From Streptomyces sp. CB09001 (GTDB lineage: Bacteria > Actinomycetota > Actinomycetes > Streptomycetales > Streptomycetaceae): a DNA stretch of 64,000 nt. Shown piece after piece: positions 52,924 to 61,240 of the stretch. Under the pieces are notes generated by a model. It ran no database searches and was not told the DNA's origin. It was given only the letters and a program-made list of their open reading frames with translations. The translations under genes were made by a program, and so were the position numbers. The stretch lies in contig NZ_CP026730.1 in the NCBI RefSeq assembly GCF_003369795.1, positions 6,501,001-6,565,000 of the forward strand, in the 5' to 3' direction. Numbering within the stretch: position 1 is the stretch's first letter; every line of letters starts with the position of its first letter.

Positions 52924-55900
52924 ATGGACCCCCGACAGGAACTCGTCTCCTACCTCCGGCGGCAGCTGGTCGGCCCGGCCGAAGGCGAACACGAGACACT
53001 CGACGCCCCGCCCGACCGGCAGTACCTCATGGGAACCCTCTATCCGCAGGAAGCCGATCTCCAGCGCCAGTTGGAAGCGGCCGCAGAGGAACTGGAAGGT
53101 GCCGGTACGGAGACCCGGGCCGAGGACGCCGCGCCTGCCTCCGACCCTGTCCCCGAGTCGAACTCGTGGCTGCCCTCCTCCCTCGGGTTCAGCTTCTACA
53201 CCGACGCGGACACCGTGGAAGTCGACTGCTCGGCCGCGCGCTACGAGACCCGTGCCGGCACGAGCGAGCGGGGCCGTAGCTGGCAGCGGGTCCCCCTGCC
53301 GGCCGAGACGCACCGGCTCACACCCGATCGCGATCAGGTCACGGTCCTGGACGGCCGGGCCGAAATCCGGGTCCGGCACCGGACGTTCGGCACCGGCAAA
53401 CTCATCACCGTCGCCCTGGTGAACTCCGCCCGCCACGAACCCGGACTGGGCAAGTCCGCCCACTGGGACCGGATGCTGTTCCAGGTGGAGCTGCGGGCCC
53501 GGCCCGTGGACGGCAGGGTGCTCCAGTACCCCAGCGTCCGACTGGCGAGCCGCGATCCGGAGGAGCAGGAACTCCGCCTCCAGTACCGCCACGTCCGCAC
53601 CCATGCCGTCGGCCACGGATGCGCGGTGGCGGAACGGCGCGACGACGCCGGGGAGCAGGTGACCGAGCTGAGCGCGGCCGTCATGCCGGAGGCCGAGGTC
53701 ACCGGCGTACGCGCCGCGGGGCTCAGTGGCTCGCCCGTGCTGGATCTCCTGCACCTGGCCGACCCGGCCGTACCGGTCGAGCAACTGCGAGAGGAGCTGG
53801 CCGAGTTCGCCGCGCACTACCGGGCCTGGTACGTGGGGCAGCTGAACGAGGACGTTCCCGCATGGGGACGCGACGCCGCCGCCCGCATCCTCGACCGAAT
53901 CGGCGCGGCCGTCACCCGCATCGAGTCGGGGGTCCGCACCCTCTGCGACCCCCGCCGCCCCGAACTGCTGCACGCCTTCCGTGCCGCCAACCGCGCCATG
54001 GCCCTGCAGATGCGCCACTCCGCGGCAGATCTCGCGGGTACCCGGCGCTCGCCCGGCGAGGCGGTGCCGCCGGACCCGGAGCCGTACCAGGGGGCCACCT
54101 GGCGCCCGTTCCAGCTGGCGTTCTTCCTGCTCGCCGTGGACGGCACGGCCGATCCGCGGCACCCGGACCGGGCCGTGACCGACCTGATCTGGTTCCCGAC
54201 CGGTGGTGGCAAGACCGAGGCGTACCTGCTGCTGGCCGCCTTCGCCATGGTGCTGCGGCGACGCGAACCGGGCGGCGGAGGCACGGCCGTACTCAGCCGC
54301 TACACGCTCAGCCTGCTCACCACCCAGCAGTTCCAGCGCGCCGCCACCACCGTCTGCGCTCTTGAGACGCTGCGCCGTGCCGAACCGGCGGTGTACGGAA
54401 GCGAACCGTTCTCCATCGGTCTGTGGGTGGGCGAGACCACCACCCCGAACACGTACGACAAGGCCCGCACCGCCTACGAGAACGCGCGCCAGGCCGCCCA
54501 GCCCGACGACGTCTTCATCCTCGACCGCTGCCCCTGGTGCGGCACCCGCATCCTGCCCGCGCACAAGTCACCCGACGCGGGCGACTACGGGGTGCGCGCC
54601 ACGGCCGACTCCTTCGCCTTCTTCTGCCCGCGGCGTGAGTGCGTCTTCCACGACGAACTGCCCGTCGCCGTCGTGGACGAGCACCTCTACGACCGGCCGC
54701 CGACGTTCGTCCTGGGGACCGTGGACAAGTTCGCCCGGCTCGCCTGGGAACCGCGGGCGGGCCGGCTGTTCGGCGCGCGGAGCGGCGCCGGCGTGGGAAA
54801 CCTGCCTCCCTCGCTCGTCATCCAGGACGAGCTGCACCTGCTCACCGGCCCGTTGGGCACCACCGTCGGACTGTACGAGTCGGCCGTCCTCGGGCTGTGC
54901 GTCGGGCCCGACGGCACCGGACCCAAGATCGTCGCCTCCACCGCGACCATCCGCCGCTCCGGGGAGCAGGTCCGCGCCCTGTACGGCGGGAACGTCCAGC
55001 TCTTCCCGCCCGCCGGTCTCGACGCCCGCCACTCCTACTTCGCCGAACCCGACACCTCCAGGTCCGGCCGCCGCTACCTCGGCGTCATGGCCCAGGGGCA
55101 CACGGCCGGCCGTGCCGCCGTGGCCACCGCCGCCGCGTTGCTCCAAGGCGCGTGGGAACTCCCCCTGGAGCACCGGGACGCCTATTGGACGCTGGTCGCC
55201 TACCACCACAGCCTGCGGGAGCTCGGCCGTACGGTCACGGCCGCGGCCGACGACATCCCCGCCCAGCTCGCCGGACTCGACACGGGCAACGGCGTTCGGG
55301 CTCTGCCGGACCACCAGGTGCAAGAACTGACCAGCAACCTCCCGCGGGCCGAACAGCCCGTGCTGCTGGACCGGTTGGAGAAGGACTGGGACGACCCGCA
55401 GTCGGTGTCCTTCCTGCCCTGCACGAACATGCTGTCCGTCGGCGTGGACGTCAAGAGGCTCGCGCTGATGCTGATGCAGGGGCAGCCCAAGACGACCGCC
55501 GAGTACATCCAGGCCACCAGCCGGGTGGGTCGGCACACGGTGCCCGGCCTCGTCGTGACGTTCTTCAACGCGACGCGCCCCCGGGACCGTTCGCACTACG
55601 AGACGTTCGACGTGTACCACCGGTCCTTGTACCGGCACGTGGAGCCCACCAGCGTCACCCCCTGGTCGGTGCCCTCCCGCCGGCGGGCCCTGCACGCCGC
55701 GCTGGTCGTCCTCGTCCGGCACCGGCTGGGGCTCGCCGCCGAGAACCAGGCCGGGCAGGTCCTGGACCGCATCCCCGAGCTGGAAGCGCTCGCCGATGAG
55801 CTGACCACGCGTGCCGTGACCGCCGAACCAGGCATCGGCGACGAGGTGCGGGCGGAGCTCGCGGCTCTGATCGCCGACTGGGAGGACGCGGCCCGGCAGG

Positions 55901-56061
55901 CCCACAAGGACGGCCGCGAGCTGTACTACCGCAGTCAGGGCAAGGGCCAGTCCAACCTGATCAAGAGCTTCGAACAGAACTACGGCCTCTGGGAGACACC
56001 GAACTCCATGCGCAACGTGGACCGGGAGTGCCAGGTGACGGTGAAGGGAGCGGACCTGTGA
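52924..56061 (+). CDS. drmA: DrmA-like SF2 helicase (DISARM-type)
   Basis: A 1045-residue protein. ATG 52924 has AGGAA five bases upstream; the frame is open from 52897. Walker A is in WFPTGGGKTEAY (GGGKT 427-431). The DEAD-like box is VIQDELHLL (635-638). A Cys cluster (CPWCG at 536, then CPRREC at 568) fits a zinc finger inserted in the helicase. Motif VI is QATSRVGR (863-870). Size, zinc insertion and coupling to a DUF1998 protein match DrmA of DISARM. It should translocate on or unwind DNA. Its stop overlaps the next start (GTGA). Confidence 0.88.
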   Translation: MDPRQELVSYLRRQLVGPAEGEHETLDAPPDRQYLMGTLYPQEADLQRQLEAAAEELEGAGTETRAEDAAPASDPVPESNSWLPSSLGFSFYTDADTVEVDCSAARYETRAGTSERGRSWQRVPLPAETHRLTPDRDQVTVLDGRAEIRVRHRTFGTGKLITVALVNSARHEPGLGKSAHWDRMLFQVELRARPVDGRVLQYPSVRLASRDPEEQELRLQYRHVRTHAVGHGCAVAERRDDAGEQVTELSAAVMPEAEVTGVRAAGLSGSPVLDLLHLADPAVPVEQLREELAEFAAHYRAWYVGQLNEDVPAWGRDAAARILDRIGAAVTRIESGVRTLCDPRRPELLHAFRAANRAMALQMRHSAADLAGTRRSPGEAVPPDPEPYQGATWRPFQLAFFLLAVDGTADPRHPDRAVTDLIWFPTGGGKTEAYLLLAAFAMVLRRREPGGGGTAVLSRYTLSLLTTQQFQRAATTVCALETLRRAEPAVYGSEPFSIGLWVGETTTPNTYDKARTAYENARQAAQPDDVFILDRCPWCGTRILPAHKSPDAGDYGVRATADSFAFFCPRRECVFHDELPVAVVDEHLYDRPPTFVLGTVDKFARLAWEPRAGRLFGARSGAGVGNLPPSLVIQDELHLLTGPLGTTVGLYESAVLGLCVGPDGTGPKIVASTATIRRSGEQVRALYGGNVQLFPPAGLDARHSYFAEPDTSRSGRRYLGVMAQGHTAGRAAVATAAALLQGAWELPLEHRDAYWTLVAYHHSLRELGRTVTAAADDIPAQLAGLDTGNGVRALPDHQVQELTSNLPRAEQPVLLDRLEKDWDDPQSVSFLPCTNMLSVGVDVKRLALMLMQGQPKTTAEYIQATSRVGRHTVPGLVVTFFNATRPRDRSHYETFDVYHRSLYRHVEPTSVTPWSVPSRRRALHAALVVLVRHRLGLAAENQAGQVLDRIPELEALADELTTRAVTAEPGIGDEVRAELAALIADWEDAARQAHKDGRELYYRSQGKGQSNLIKSFEQNYGLWETPNSMRNVDRECQVTVKGADL

Positions 56062-57929
56062 GCCGCACACTGCGGGTACGGCAGTCGCAGACGGTGGTGC
56101 CGTTCGGCGTCGGAGCCGTTTTCGACATCCAGGGTGAGTCCTTCGTCGCCACCGGCATCGGAGACTGGTCCCCCAAGGGCAGGCAGCGGGTCGAGTCCGC
56201 CCGTCTCGCCTCCCGTCTGGGTGTCACCGGGTTCTACGCCGCCCCGGCGACCGCGAACGACCGCTTCGACGTCCCGGACGCGCCCGGGGCGCCGTACATC
56301 CGCTTCCCGTCCTGGCTGTTCTGCGGGTCCTGCCGGCGGATGAAGCGCTGGCGGATCGCCGACGAGAAGCCCGGTCAGCCGCCGCGCTGCCCCTCCTGCT
56401 CACCGGCCCGGACGCTGGCGCCCATGCGGTTCGTACAGATCTGCCGGGCCGGACACCTCAGCGACGTCGACTGGTGGTTCTGGGCCCACTCGCGGCGCGA
56501 CGCCGGTGAACGTCGACGGTGTGAGGAGCGGGACCGGCTGAGGTTCCTGGTCTCGGAACGCGCCTCCGGCCTCGAGGCGCTGTCCGTGACCTGCTCCGCC
56601 AAGGGCTGCGGTGCGTCCCGCGACCTGCTCGACATCCTCGGCACTCACGGCATGCGCTGCTCCGGACGCAACCCGTGGCAGCGGGCGAACGAACGGGTGG
56701 AATGCCTCAGGCCGGTGCAGATCGTGCAGCGCACGGCCGGCAACCTGTACTACCCGATCGTGCACTCGGCCCTCGACATCCCCGAGAGCGACGCACCGGC
56801 GGTTCACGGCGACGAGGCCGTCGTGGCCAAGGTGCGAGAGCACGACCTGTGGGTCCCCCTGTGTCGGGTGGCCGCGACACCGCGGGCCGCGGCGTTCCGC
56901 ACGATGATCCAGGAGGACACCGGAGCCGACGACGCCCTCCTGGACGCACTGATCGCGGAGGAGACGGGGGAGGCCCAGCCTTCCCCGGAGGCGCCGTCGT
57001 CCGATCCGCAGACCGGTCCGGCCGCTCCGGCCCGCCCCGACCTCAGCCGTGAGGAGTGGGCCGCCTTCACCGCCCCGACGCCGCCCGCCACCCGGGACTT
57101 CGCGTTGCGCGAGACCACCCTCGGCCTGGCGGGGGAGAGCGCCGACCCCTGGGCCGCGCTCGACCGCCGCTTCGGCAGGATCGTCCTCGCCGACCGGCTC
57201 CGCGAGGTGCGCGTCCTGTCCGGCTTCACGAGGGTCTCCCCCGACGCGACGGTGGTGCCGGCCGACACCGCCCGTCGCCTCAAGTGGATGCCGGCCGTCG
57301 AGGTGTTCGGCGAGGGAATCTTCCTCAGCCTGAATCCGGCCGAACTCACCGGCTGGGAGGCGGACGGGGAGGTACGCAAGCGCGTCAGCGGTATGCGGGC
57401 CGACCTGGACCGCTCCTTCCAGCGGGACCGCCTGGAAGCCCTCACGGGACCCGAACTCGCCCCCCGGTTCGTCCTCCTGCACACGCTCGCGCACCTGCTC
57501 ATCCGCCAGCTCTCCTTCGAGTCCGGCTACACCACCGCGAGCCTGCGCGAGCGCGTCTACGGCCGCCCCGAGCAGGACCAGTACGGCATCCTCGTCTACA
57601 CCGCCGCAGGGGACGCCGAGGGGACCCTCGGCGGACTCGTGCGCCAGGGCGAGTCCCCACGGCTCGCGGAGACACTGCTGCGGATGACGGAGGCCGCCGC
57701 CTGGTGTTCCGCCGACCCCCTGTGCTCCGAACACACGGGCCAGGGCTTCGGCAACCTCAACCGCGCGGCCTGCCACGCCTGTGCCCTCCTGCCGGAGACC
57801 AGTTGCGAGACCGGCAACACCCTCCTGGACCGGACTCTCGTCGTCGGCGGCGAGCACGTACCCGGATACCTGGAGCCGATCGTCACCGCCGCACGGGCCG
57901 CCGCGGCAGACGCGCTGGAGGAGTCGTGA
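56058..57929 (+). CDS. drmB: DrmB-like DUF1998 protein (DISARM-type)
   Basis: A 623-residue protein from GTG 56058, which overlaps the drmA stop (GTGA). Zinc-type cysteines appear early (CGSCRRMKRW from residue 89, RCPSC, then CSAKGC). The DUF1998 region is at about 465-600: FVLLHTLAHLLIRQLSFESG, GILVYTAAGDAEGTLGGLV, and the Cys-rich CSADPLCSEHTGQG...NRAACHACALLPETSCE. In DISARM, DrmB forms a complex with DrmA that blocks or loads onto foreign DNA. The end overlaps the next gene by 4 bp. Confidence 0.88.
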   Translation: MSRTLRVRQSQTVVPFGVGAVFDIQGESFVATGIGDWSPKGRQRVESARLASRLGVTGFYAAPATANDRFDVPDAPGAPYIRFPSWLFCGSCRRMKRWRIADEKPGQPPRCPSCSPARTLAPMRFVQICRAGHLSDVDWWFWAHSRRDAGERRRCEERDRLRFLVSERASGLEALSVTCSAKGCGASRDLLDILGTHGMRCSGRNPWQRANERVECLRPVQIVQRTAGNLYYPIVHSALDIPESDAPAVHGDEAVVAKVREHDLWVPLCRVAATPRAAAFRTMIQEDTGADDALLDALIAEETGEAQPSPEAPSSDPQTGPAAPARPDLSREEWAAFTAPTPPATRDFALRETTLGLAGESADPWAALDRRFGRIVLADRLREVRVLSGFTRVSPDATVVPADTARRLKWMPAVEVFGEGIFLSLNPAELTGWEADGEVRKRVSGMRADLDRSFQRDRLEALTGPELAPRFVLLHTLAHLLIRQLSFESGYTTASLRERVYGRPEQDQYGILVYTAAGDAEGTLGGLVRQGESPRLAETLLRMTEAAAWCSADPLCSEHTGQGFGNLNRAACHACALLPETSCETGNTLLDRTLVVGGEHVPGYLEPIVTAARAAAADALEES

Positions 57930-59011
57930 CCGTCACCTACCTCGACCTCACCCCCGACCAGCGGGCCGGTCTCGACGCCCTGCCCTTCGACGGCAACCAT
58001 CTGGTCAGCGGGCCGCCGGGCAGCGGCAAGAGCCTCTTGGCCGCTCAACGGGCCGTCATGCTCAGCCTCACCGGTACCCCGGTCGCCCTGCTCACCCGCT
58101 CCAACCTGCTCCGGCAGTCGCTGGCCGCGACGGTCCACGCACTGGCCCCGGCCGACCGGAGTGTGCGGGTCACGACGGCACACGCCTGGCTCGCTGAGTG
58201 GTACGGCGGCAAGGCTCCGAGCACCGCGGACGGTTGGTACGACTGGAGTGCGCTGTTTGAACGGGCAGCCGACACCGATCCGGTGCCGGGGCTCACCCTG
58301 GTCGTCGACGAGGGCCAGGACCTGCCGCCCGAGTTCTACCGGCTCTGCCGGATGCTGGGCGCCCGCCTCACGGTCTTCGCGGACGAGTGCCAGCGTCTCA
58401 CCGAAACGCACTCCACCCTCGCCGAGATCGCCGGAAGGCTCGGCCGCTGCGCCCGCCACGACCTGGACGGGAACCATCGCAACACGGCGCAGATCGCGTC
58501 CTTCGCGGCTCATTTCCGCACAGGGGCAGCTACGCCGCTCCTGCCCGACCGGCAGGGCCCACCGCCGCGGCTGCACCGGTTCCCCGAGCGGGGCGCGGCC
58601 GATCTGCTGGCGCTGCTCGCCGAGCGGCACCCCGGGGACACCATCGGTGTGATCGTCAATTCCAAGCACACTCAGTTTTCCTTGCTGGGCAGCCTGTCAC
58701 GCCGGGCACCACGGCTGAAGCCCCAGCTGTACACGTCGGACGCCAAAGGGGGCCAGTACCGCAATCTCGACCTCGGCCGTCCCGGCATCGTCATCGTCCA
58801 CCGGGCCAGCGCCAAGGGCCTGGGCTTCGACACCGTCGTCATCCCGGACACCCACACGGACGCGGCCGCCGACCCGACCTCGGCGGCTCTGCGCATGACG
58901 TACTACGTCCTCGCGACCCGCGCCCGGCGTGAACTCCATCTCGGTTACGAAGGGACTGCGGAACCCCCGCTGCTTGCCCAGGTGGGAAGAGGACACCTGA
59001 TGCGGGGCTGA
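57926..59011 (+). CDS. Small SF1 (UvrD-like) ATPase/helicase coupled to drmAB
   Basis: A 361-residue protein from GTG 57926, overlapping the drmB stop (GTGA). Walker A GPPGSGKS is at 29-36, the Walker B region is TLVVDEGQDLPPEF near 128-140, and ARLTVFADECQRL resembles motif III. GIVIVHRASAKGLGFDTVVI and YYVLATRARREL are the UvrD motif V and VI regions. It is about half the length of full UvrD helicases and lacks their large insertions. In known DISARM the third core gene is the PLD nuclease drmC; here the ATPase takes that place. Confidence 0.85.
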   Translation: MTVTYLDLTPDQRAGLDALPFDGNHLVSGPPGSGKSLLAAQRAVMLSLTGTPVALLTRSNLLRQSLAATVHALAPADRSVRVTTAHAWLAEWYGGKAPSTADGWYDWSALFERAADTDPVPGLTLVVDEGQDLPPEFYRLCRMLGARLTVFADECQRLTETHSTLAEIAGRLGRCARHDLDGNHRNTAQIASFAAHFRTGAATPLLPDRQGPPPRLHRFPERGAADLLALLAERHPGDTIGVIVNSKHTQFSLLGSLSRRAPRLKPQLYTSDAKGGQYRNLDLGRPGIVIVHRASAKGLGFDTVVIPDTHTDAAADPTSAALRMTYYVLATRARRELHLGYEGTAEPPLLAQVGRGHLMRG

Positions 59012-59046
59012 CGGTCGCCCGGCCGTGGGAGGGTGATCGCGCGCTT

Positions 59047-59643
59047 ATGGTTAATGCGTACGATGTGCAGGTGCGCAACACCGACTACACCATCAGGACC
59101 GCCACCCTTGCCGACCTGGACGCGGCCCGTGCCGTCATGCTCGACACCGTCTACCGCGACTTCGGGACCGGATACGTGCCCCGGTGGCACCGGGACGTCG
59201 TCGATCTCGAGGGTGCGTATCTGAGGTCGGAGCGGCACACCCTCCTCGTTGCCGTCGCCGCCGACGGCGAGGTCGTCGCCACCGGTGCGCTCGACTCCCG
59301 CGGCCCCGCGCACCCCCCGAATCCCGCGCATGTCGCCGAGCGTTACCCCTCCGCAGTCACCGCGCAGCTGCGGCGGGTGTACGTCCGGCCCGAGCATCGG
59401 CGGCGTGGGCTCGCTCGTCGACTTGTCGATGAGTTGCTGGCGTTCGCCGTGGCCGACGGGGGATACCGGGCCGTCTATCTGCACACCGACCCCGCGGTCA
59501 CCGGGGCCGAGCCCTTCTGGCGGTCGTTGGCCAAGGTGGTGCACGACGAGCGGGAGGATGCCGGGGGCGGGCAGGGGATCGTGCACTTCGATGTGCCCCT
59601 GGCGGGACTGGCGGGACTGGCCGGATTGCCCGAGGCCAGGTAG
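59047..59643 (+). CDS. GNAT family N-acetyltransferase
   Basis: A 198-residue GNAT acetyltransferase. The opening YTIRTATLADLDAARAVM and the acetyl-CoA binding motif A (AQLRRVYVRPEHRRRGLARRL, split across Q/RxxGxG/A) near residue 120-140 are clear. The C-terminus ends in a LAGLAGL repeat from three similar 9-bp units. Its substrate is not known. A Zur-type box lies immediately after its stop codon and belongs to the next gene. Confidence 0.88.
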   Translation: MVNAYDVQVRNTDYTIRTATLADLDAARAVMLDTVYRDFGTGYVPRWHRDVVDLEGAYLRSERHTLLVAVAADGEVVATGALDSRGPAHPPNPAHVAERYPSAVTAQLRRVYVRPEHRRRGLARRLVDELLAFAVADGGYRAVYLHTDPAVTGAEPFWRSLAKVVHDEREDAGGGQGIVHFDVPLAGLAGLAGLPEAR

Positions 59644-59646
59644 GCG

Positions 59647-59661
59647 TGAAAATCATTTTCA
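59647..59661. promoter_or_regulatory. Zur-type box TGAAAATCATTTTCA
   Basis: A perfect 7-1-7 palindrome, four bases after the acetyltransferase stop and 61 bp before the binding-protein start. It equals the known actinobacterial Zur box in form; Fur-type or DmdR-type repressors bind different patterns. Zinc-dependent repression of the downstream transport genes is the likely effect. Confidence 0.75.
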
Positions 59662-59722
59662 TGTAATCTCCGGTTGCTGTCGCTCGCCCGCCTGCCCGCC
59701 CTCCCTGATCGATCCGAGGACC

Positions 59723-61237
59723 ATGCGCTCCCACCGCCGCCCCCGGCTGCTCGCCCCGTTCCTGCTCGTCCCGTTGATGGCCGGCTGCTTCGCCTCAGGA
59801 GGCGGCGGCGACTCCGCGTCCGGTGACGGGAAGGACGGCGACGGCGCCCGTCTCCGCGTCGCCCTCACCTTCCCGCCCGCCGAGAAGCTGTCGCCCTACG
59901 GCGCCGACGCCACCCTGCTCAGCCGCCTCGGCGTCACCGAGGGACTCACCGCCCTCGACGCCAACGGGTCCGCCGCCCCCGCGCTCGCCGAGTCCTGGCG
60001 CAGGGACGGGGAGAAGTCCTGGGAGTTCACCCTCCGCGACGCCACCTTCCAGGACGGGAGCGACGTCACCCCTGCCGCGGTCGCCGACTCCCTCGCCCAC
60101 GCCACCGACGCCGAGCCCGCCCCGGCCGCCCTCGCCGGCGTCGCCCTGAGTGCCGAGGCCAGCGGTGACCGGGTCGTCCGGATCACCACCGCCGAGCCCG
60201 ACCCGGTGCTGCCCCTGCGGCTCTCCAGCCCGAGCCTCGGCATCCTCTCCGCCAAGGCCTATGAGAAGGGGAACGGCCGCGTCGACCCCGTCGGTCACGC
60301 CACCGGCCCCTTCGAGCTGACCGAGGTCAACGGCGCCACCTCCGCCTCCCTCGACCGGTTCGACGACTACTGGGGCGGACGCGCCCAGGCCTCCGGCATC
60401 GACGCCCGCTTCATCGCCGACGGCACCGCCCGCGCCAACGCCCTGCGGACCGGCGAAATCGACATCGCCGAGGCCGTTCCCGTCGCCCAGGCGGCCTCGC
60501 TCGACGAGAAGACCCGGCGCGACACCGCCACCACCCGGACCACCAGCCTGCTCCTCAACGCCTCGGCGGGAACTTTCAAGGACGCCGGGCTGCGGGCCGC
60601 CGCCCGAGGCGCGCTCGACACCTCCGTGTTCGCCAAGGATGTCTACGAGGGGTACGGCGATCCCGGTGCCGGTGTCTACGGGCCCGCCGTCACCTGGGCG
60701 GAAGGCAAGCGGACCGCGCCCGTCGGGCGGGCGGCCGCCAAGAAGCCCGGGGACGGGGACACCATCACCCTCGCCACCTACGACAACCGGCCCGAGCTGC
60801 CCGAGGTCGCCCAGGTCGTCAAGCAGCAGTTGGAGAAGGCCGGGTTCACCGTCAAGCTCACCGTGCGGGAGTACTCGCGGCTCGAAGGCGACGCCCTGGA
60901 CGGGAAGTTCGACGCCTTCGTGCTTGCCCGGAACACCCTCCTCGACACCGGTGACCCCGTAGCCGTCCTGGCCAGCGACTACACCTGCGGCGGCGGCTTC
61001 AACATCGCCCAGCTCTGCGACAAGGGTGTCGACCGTGCCGTCGCCGACGCCGAGAAGATCGACGACACCGCGAAGCGCCAGGACGCCGCGATGGCCGCCG
61101 AGGCACGCATCCTCGGCAGCGACGCCGTCGTGCCGCTCGTGCACCAGCGCATCATCACCGGCGTCGCCGATTCCGTGCAGGGCGTGATCCTCGATCCGTA
61201 CGAGCGCACGCTCGTCGGCACCGGCACCCGGCGCTGA
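59723..61237 (+). CDS. Solute-binding lipoprotein, family 5 (Opp/Nik type), probably metal-related
   Basis: A 504-residue lipoprotein. From ATG 59723 the signal is PRLLAPFLLVPLMAGC with lipid-bearing Cys at about residue 21; the long frame upstream to 59249 is a shadow of the acetyltransferase. Family 5 features include SYPxxxx-like GVTEGLTALDANG, AESWRRDGEKSWEFTLRDA, FQDGSDVTPAAVADSL and GHATGPFEL. Family members bind peptides, nickel or metallophores. The Zur-type box upstream makes a zinc or zinc-metallophore ligand likely. The fused permease gene follows after 3 bp. Confidence 0.88.
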   Translation: MRSHRRPRLLAPFLLVPLMAGCFASGGGGDSASGDGKDGDGARLRVALTFPPAEKLSPYGADATLLSRLGVTEGLTALDANGSAAPALAESWRRDGEKSWEFTLRDATFQDGSDVTPAAVADSLAHATDAEPAPAALAGVALSAEASGDRVVRITTAEPDPVLPLRLSSPSLGILSAKAYEKGNGRVDPVGHATGPFELTEVNGATSASLDRFDDYWGGRAQASGIDARFIADGTARANALRTGEIDIAEAVPVAQAASLDEKTRRDTATTRTTSLLLNASAGTFKDAGLRAAARGALDTSVFAKDVYEGYGDPGAGVYGPAVTWAEGKRTAPVGRAAAKKPGDGDTITLATYDNRPELPEVAQVVKQQLEKAGFTVKLTVREYSRLEGDALDGKFDAFVLARNTLLDTGDPVAVLASDYTCGGGFNIAQLCDKGVDRAVADAEKIDDTAKRQDAAMAAEARILGSDAVVPLVHQRIITGVADSVQGVILDPYERTLVGTGTRR

Positions 61238-61240
61238 ACC

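Noticed and set aside
57056..57925. In-frame extension upstream of the SF1 ATPase
   Set aside because: It lies entirely inside drmB in another frame; the GTG at 57926 with GTGA overlap is the natural start.
28744..59011. Island borders as integrative element with attachment sites
   Set aside because: I found no integrase, tRNA gene or flanking direct repeat in the window; the tRNA-like or att-like ends may be absent or outside.
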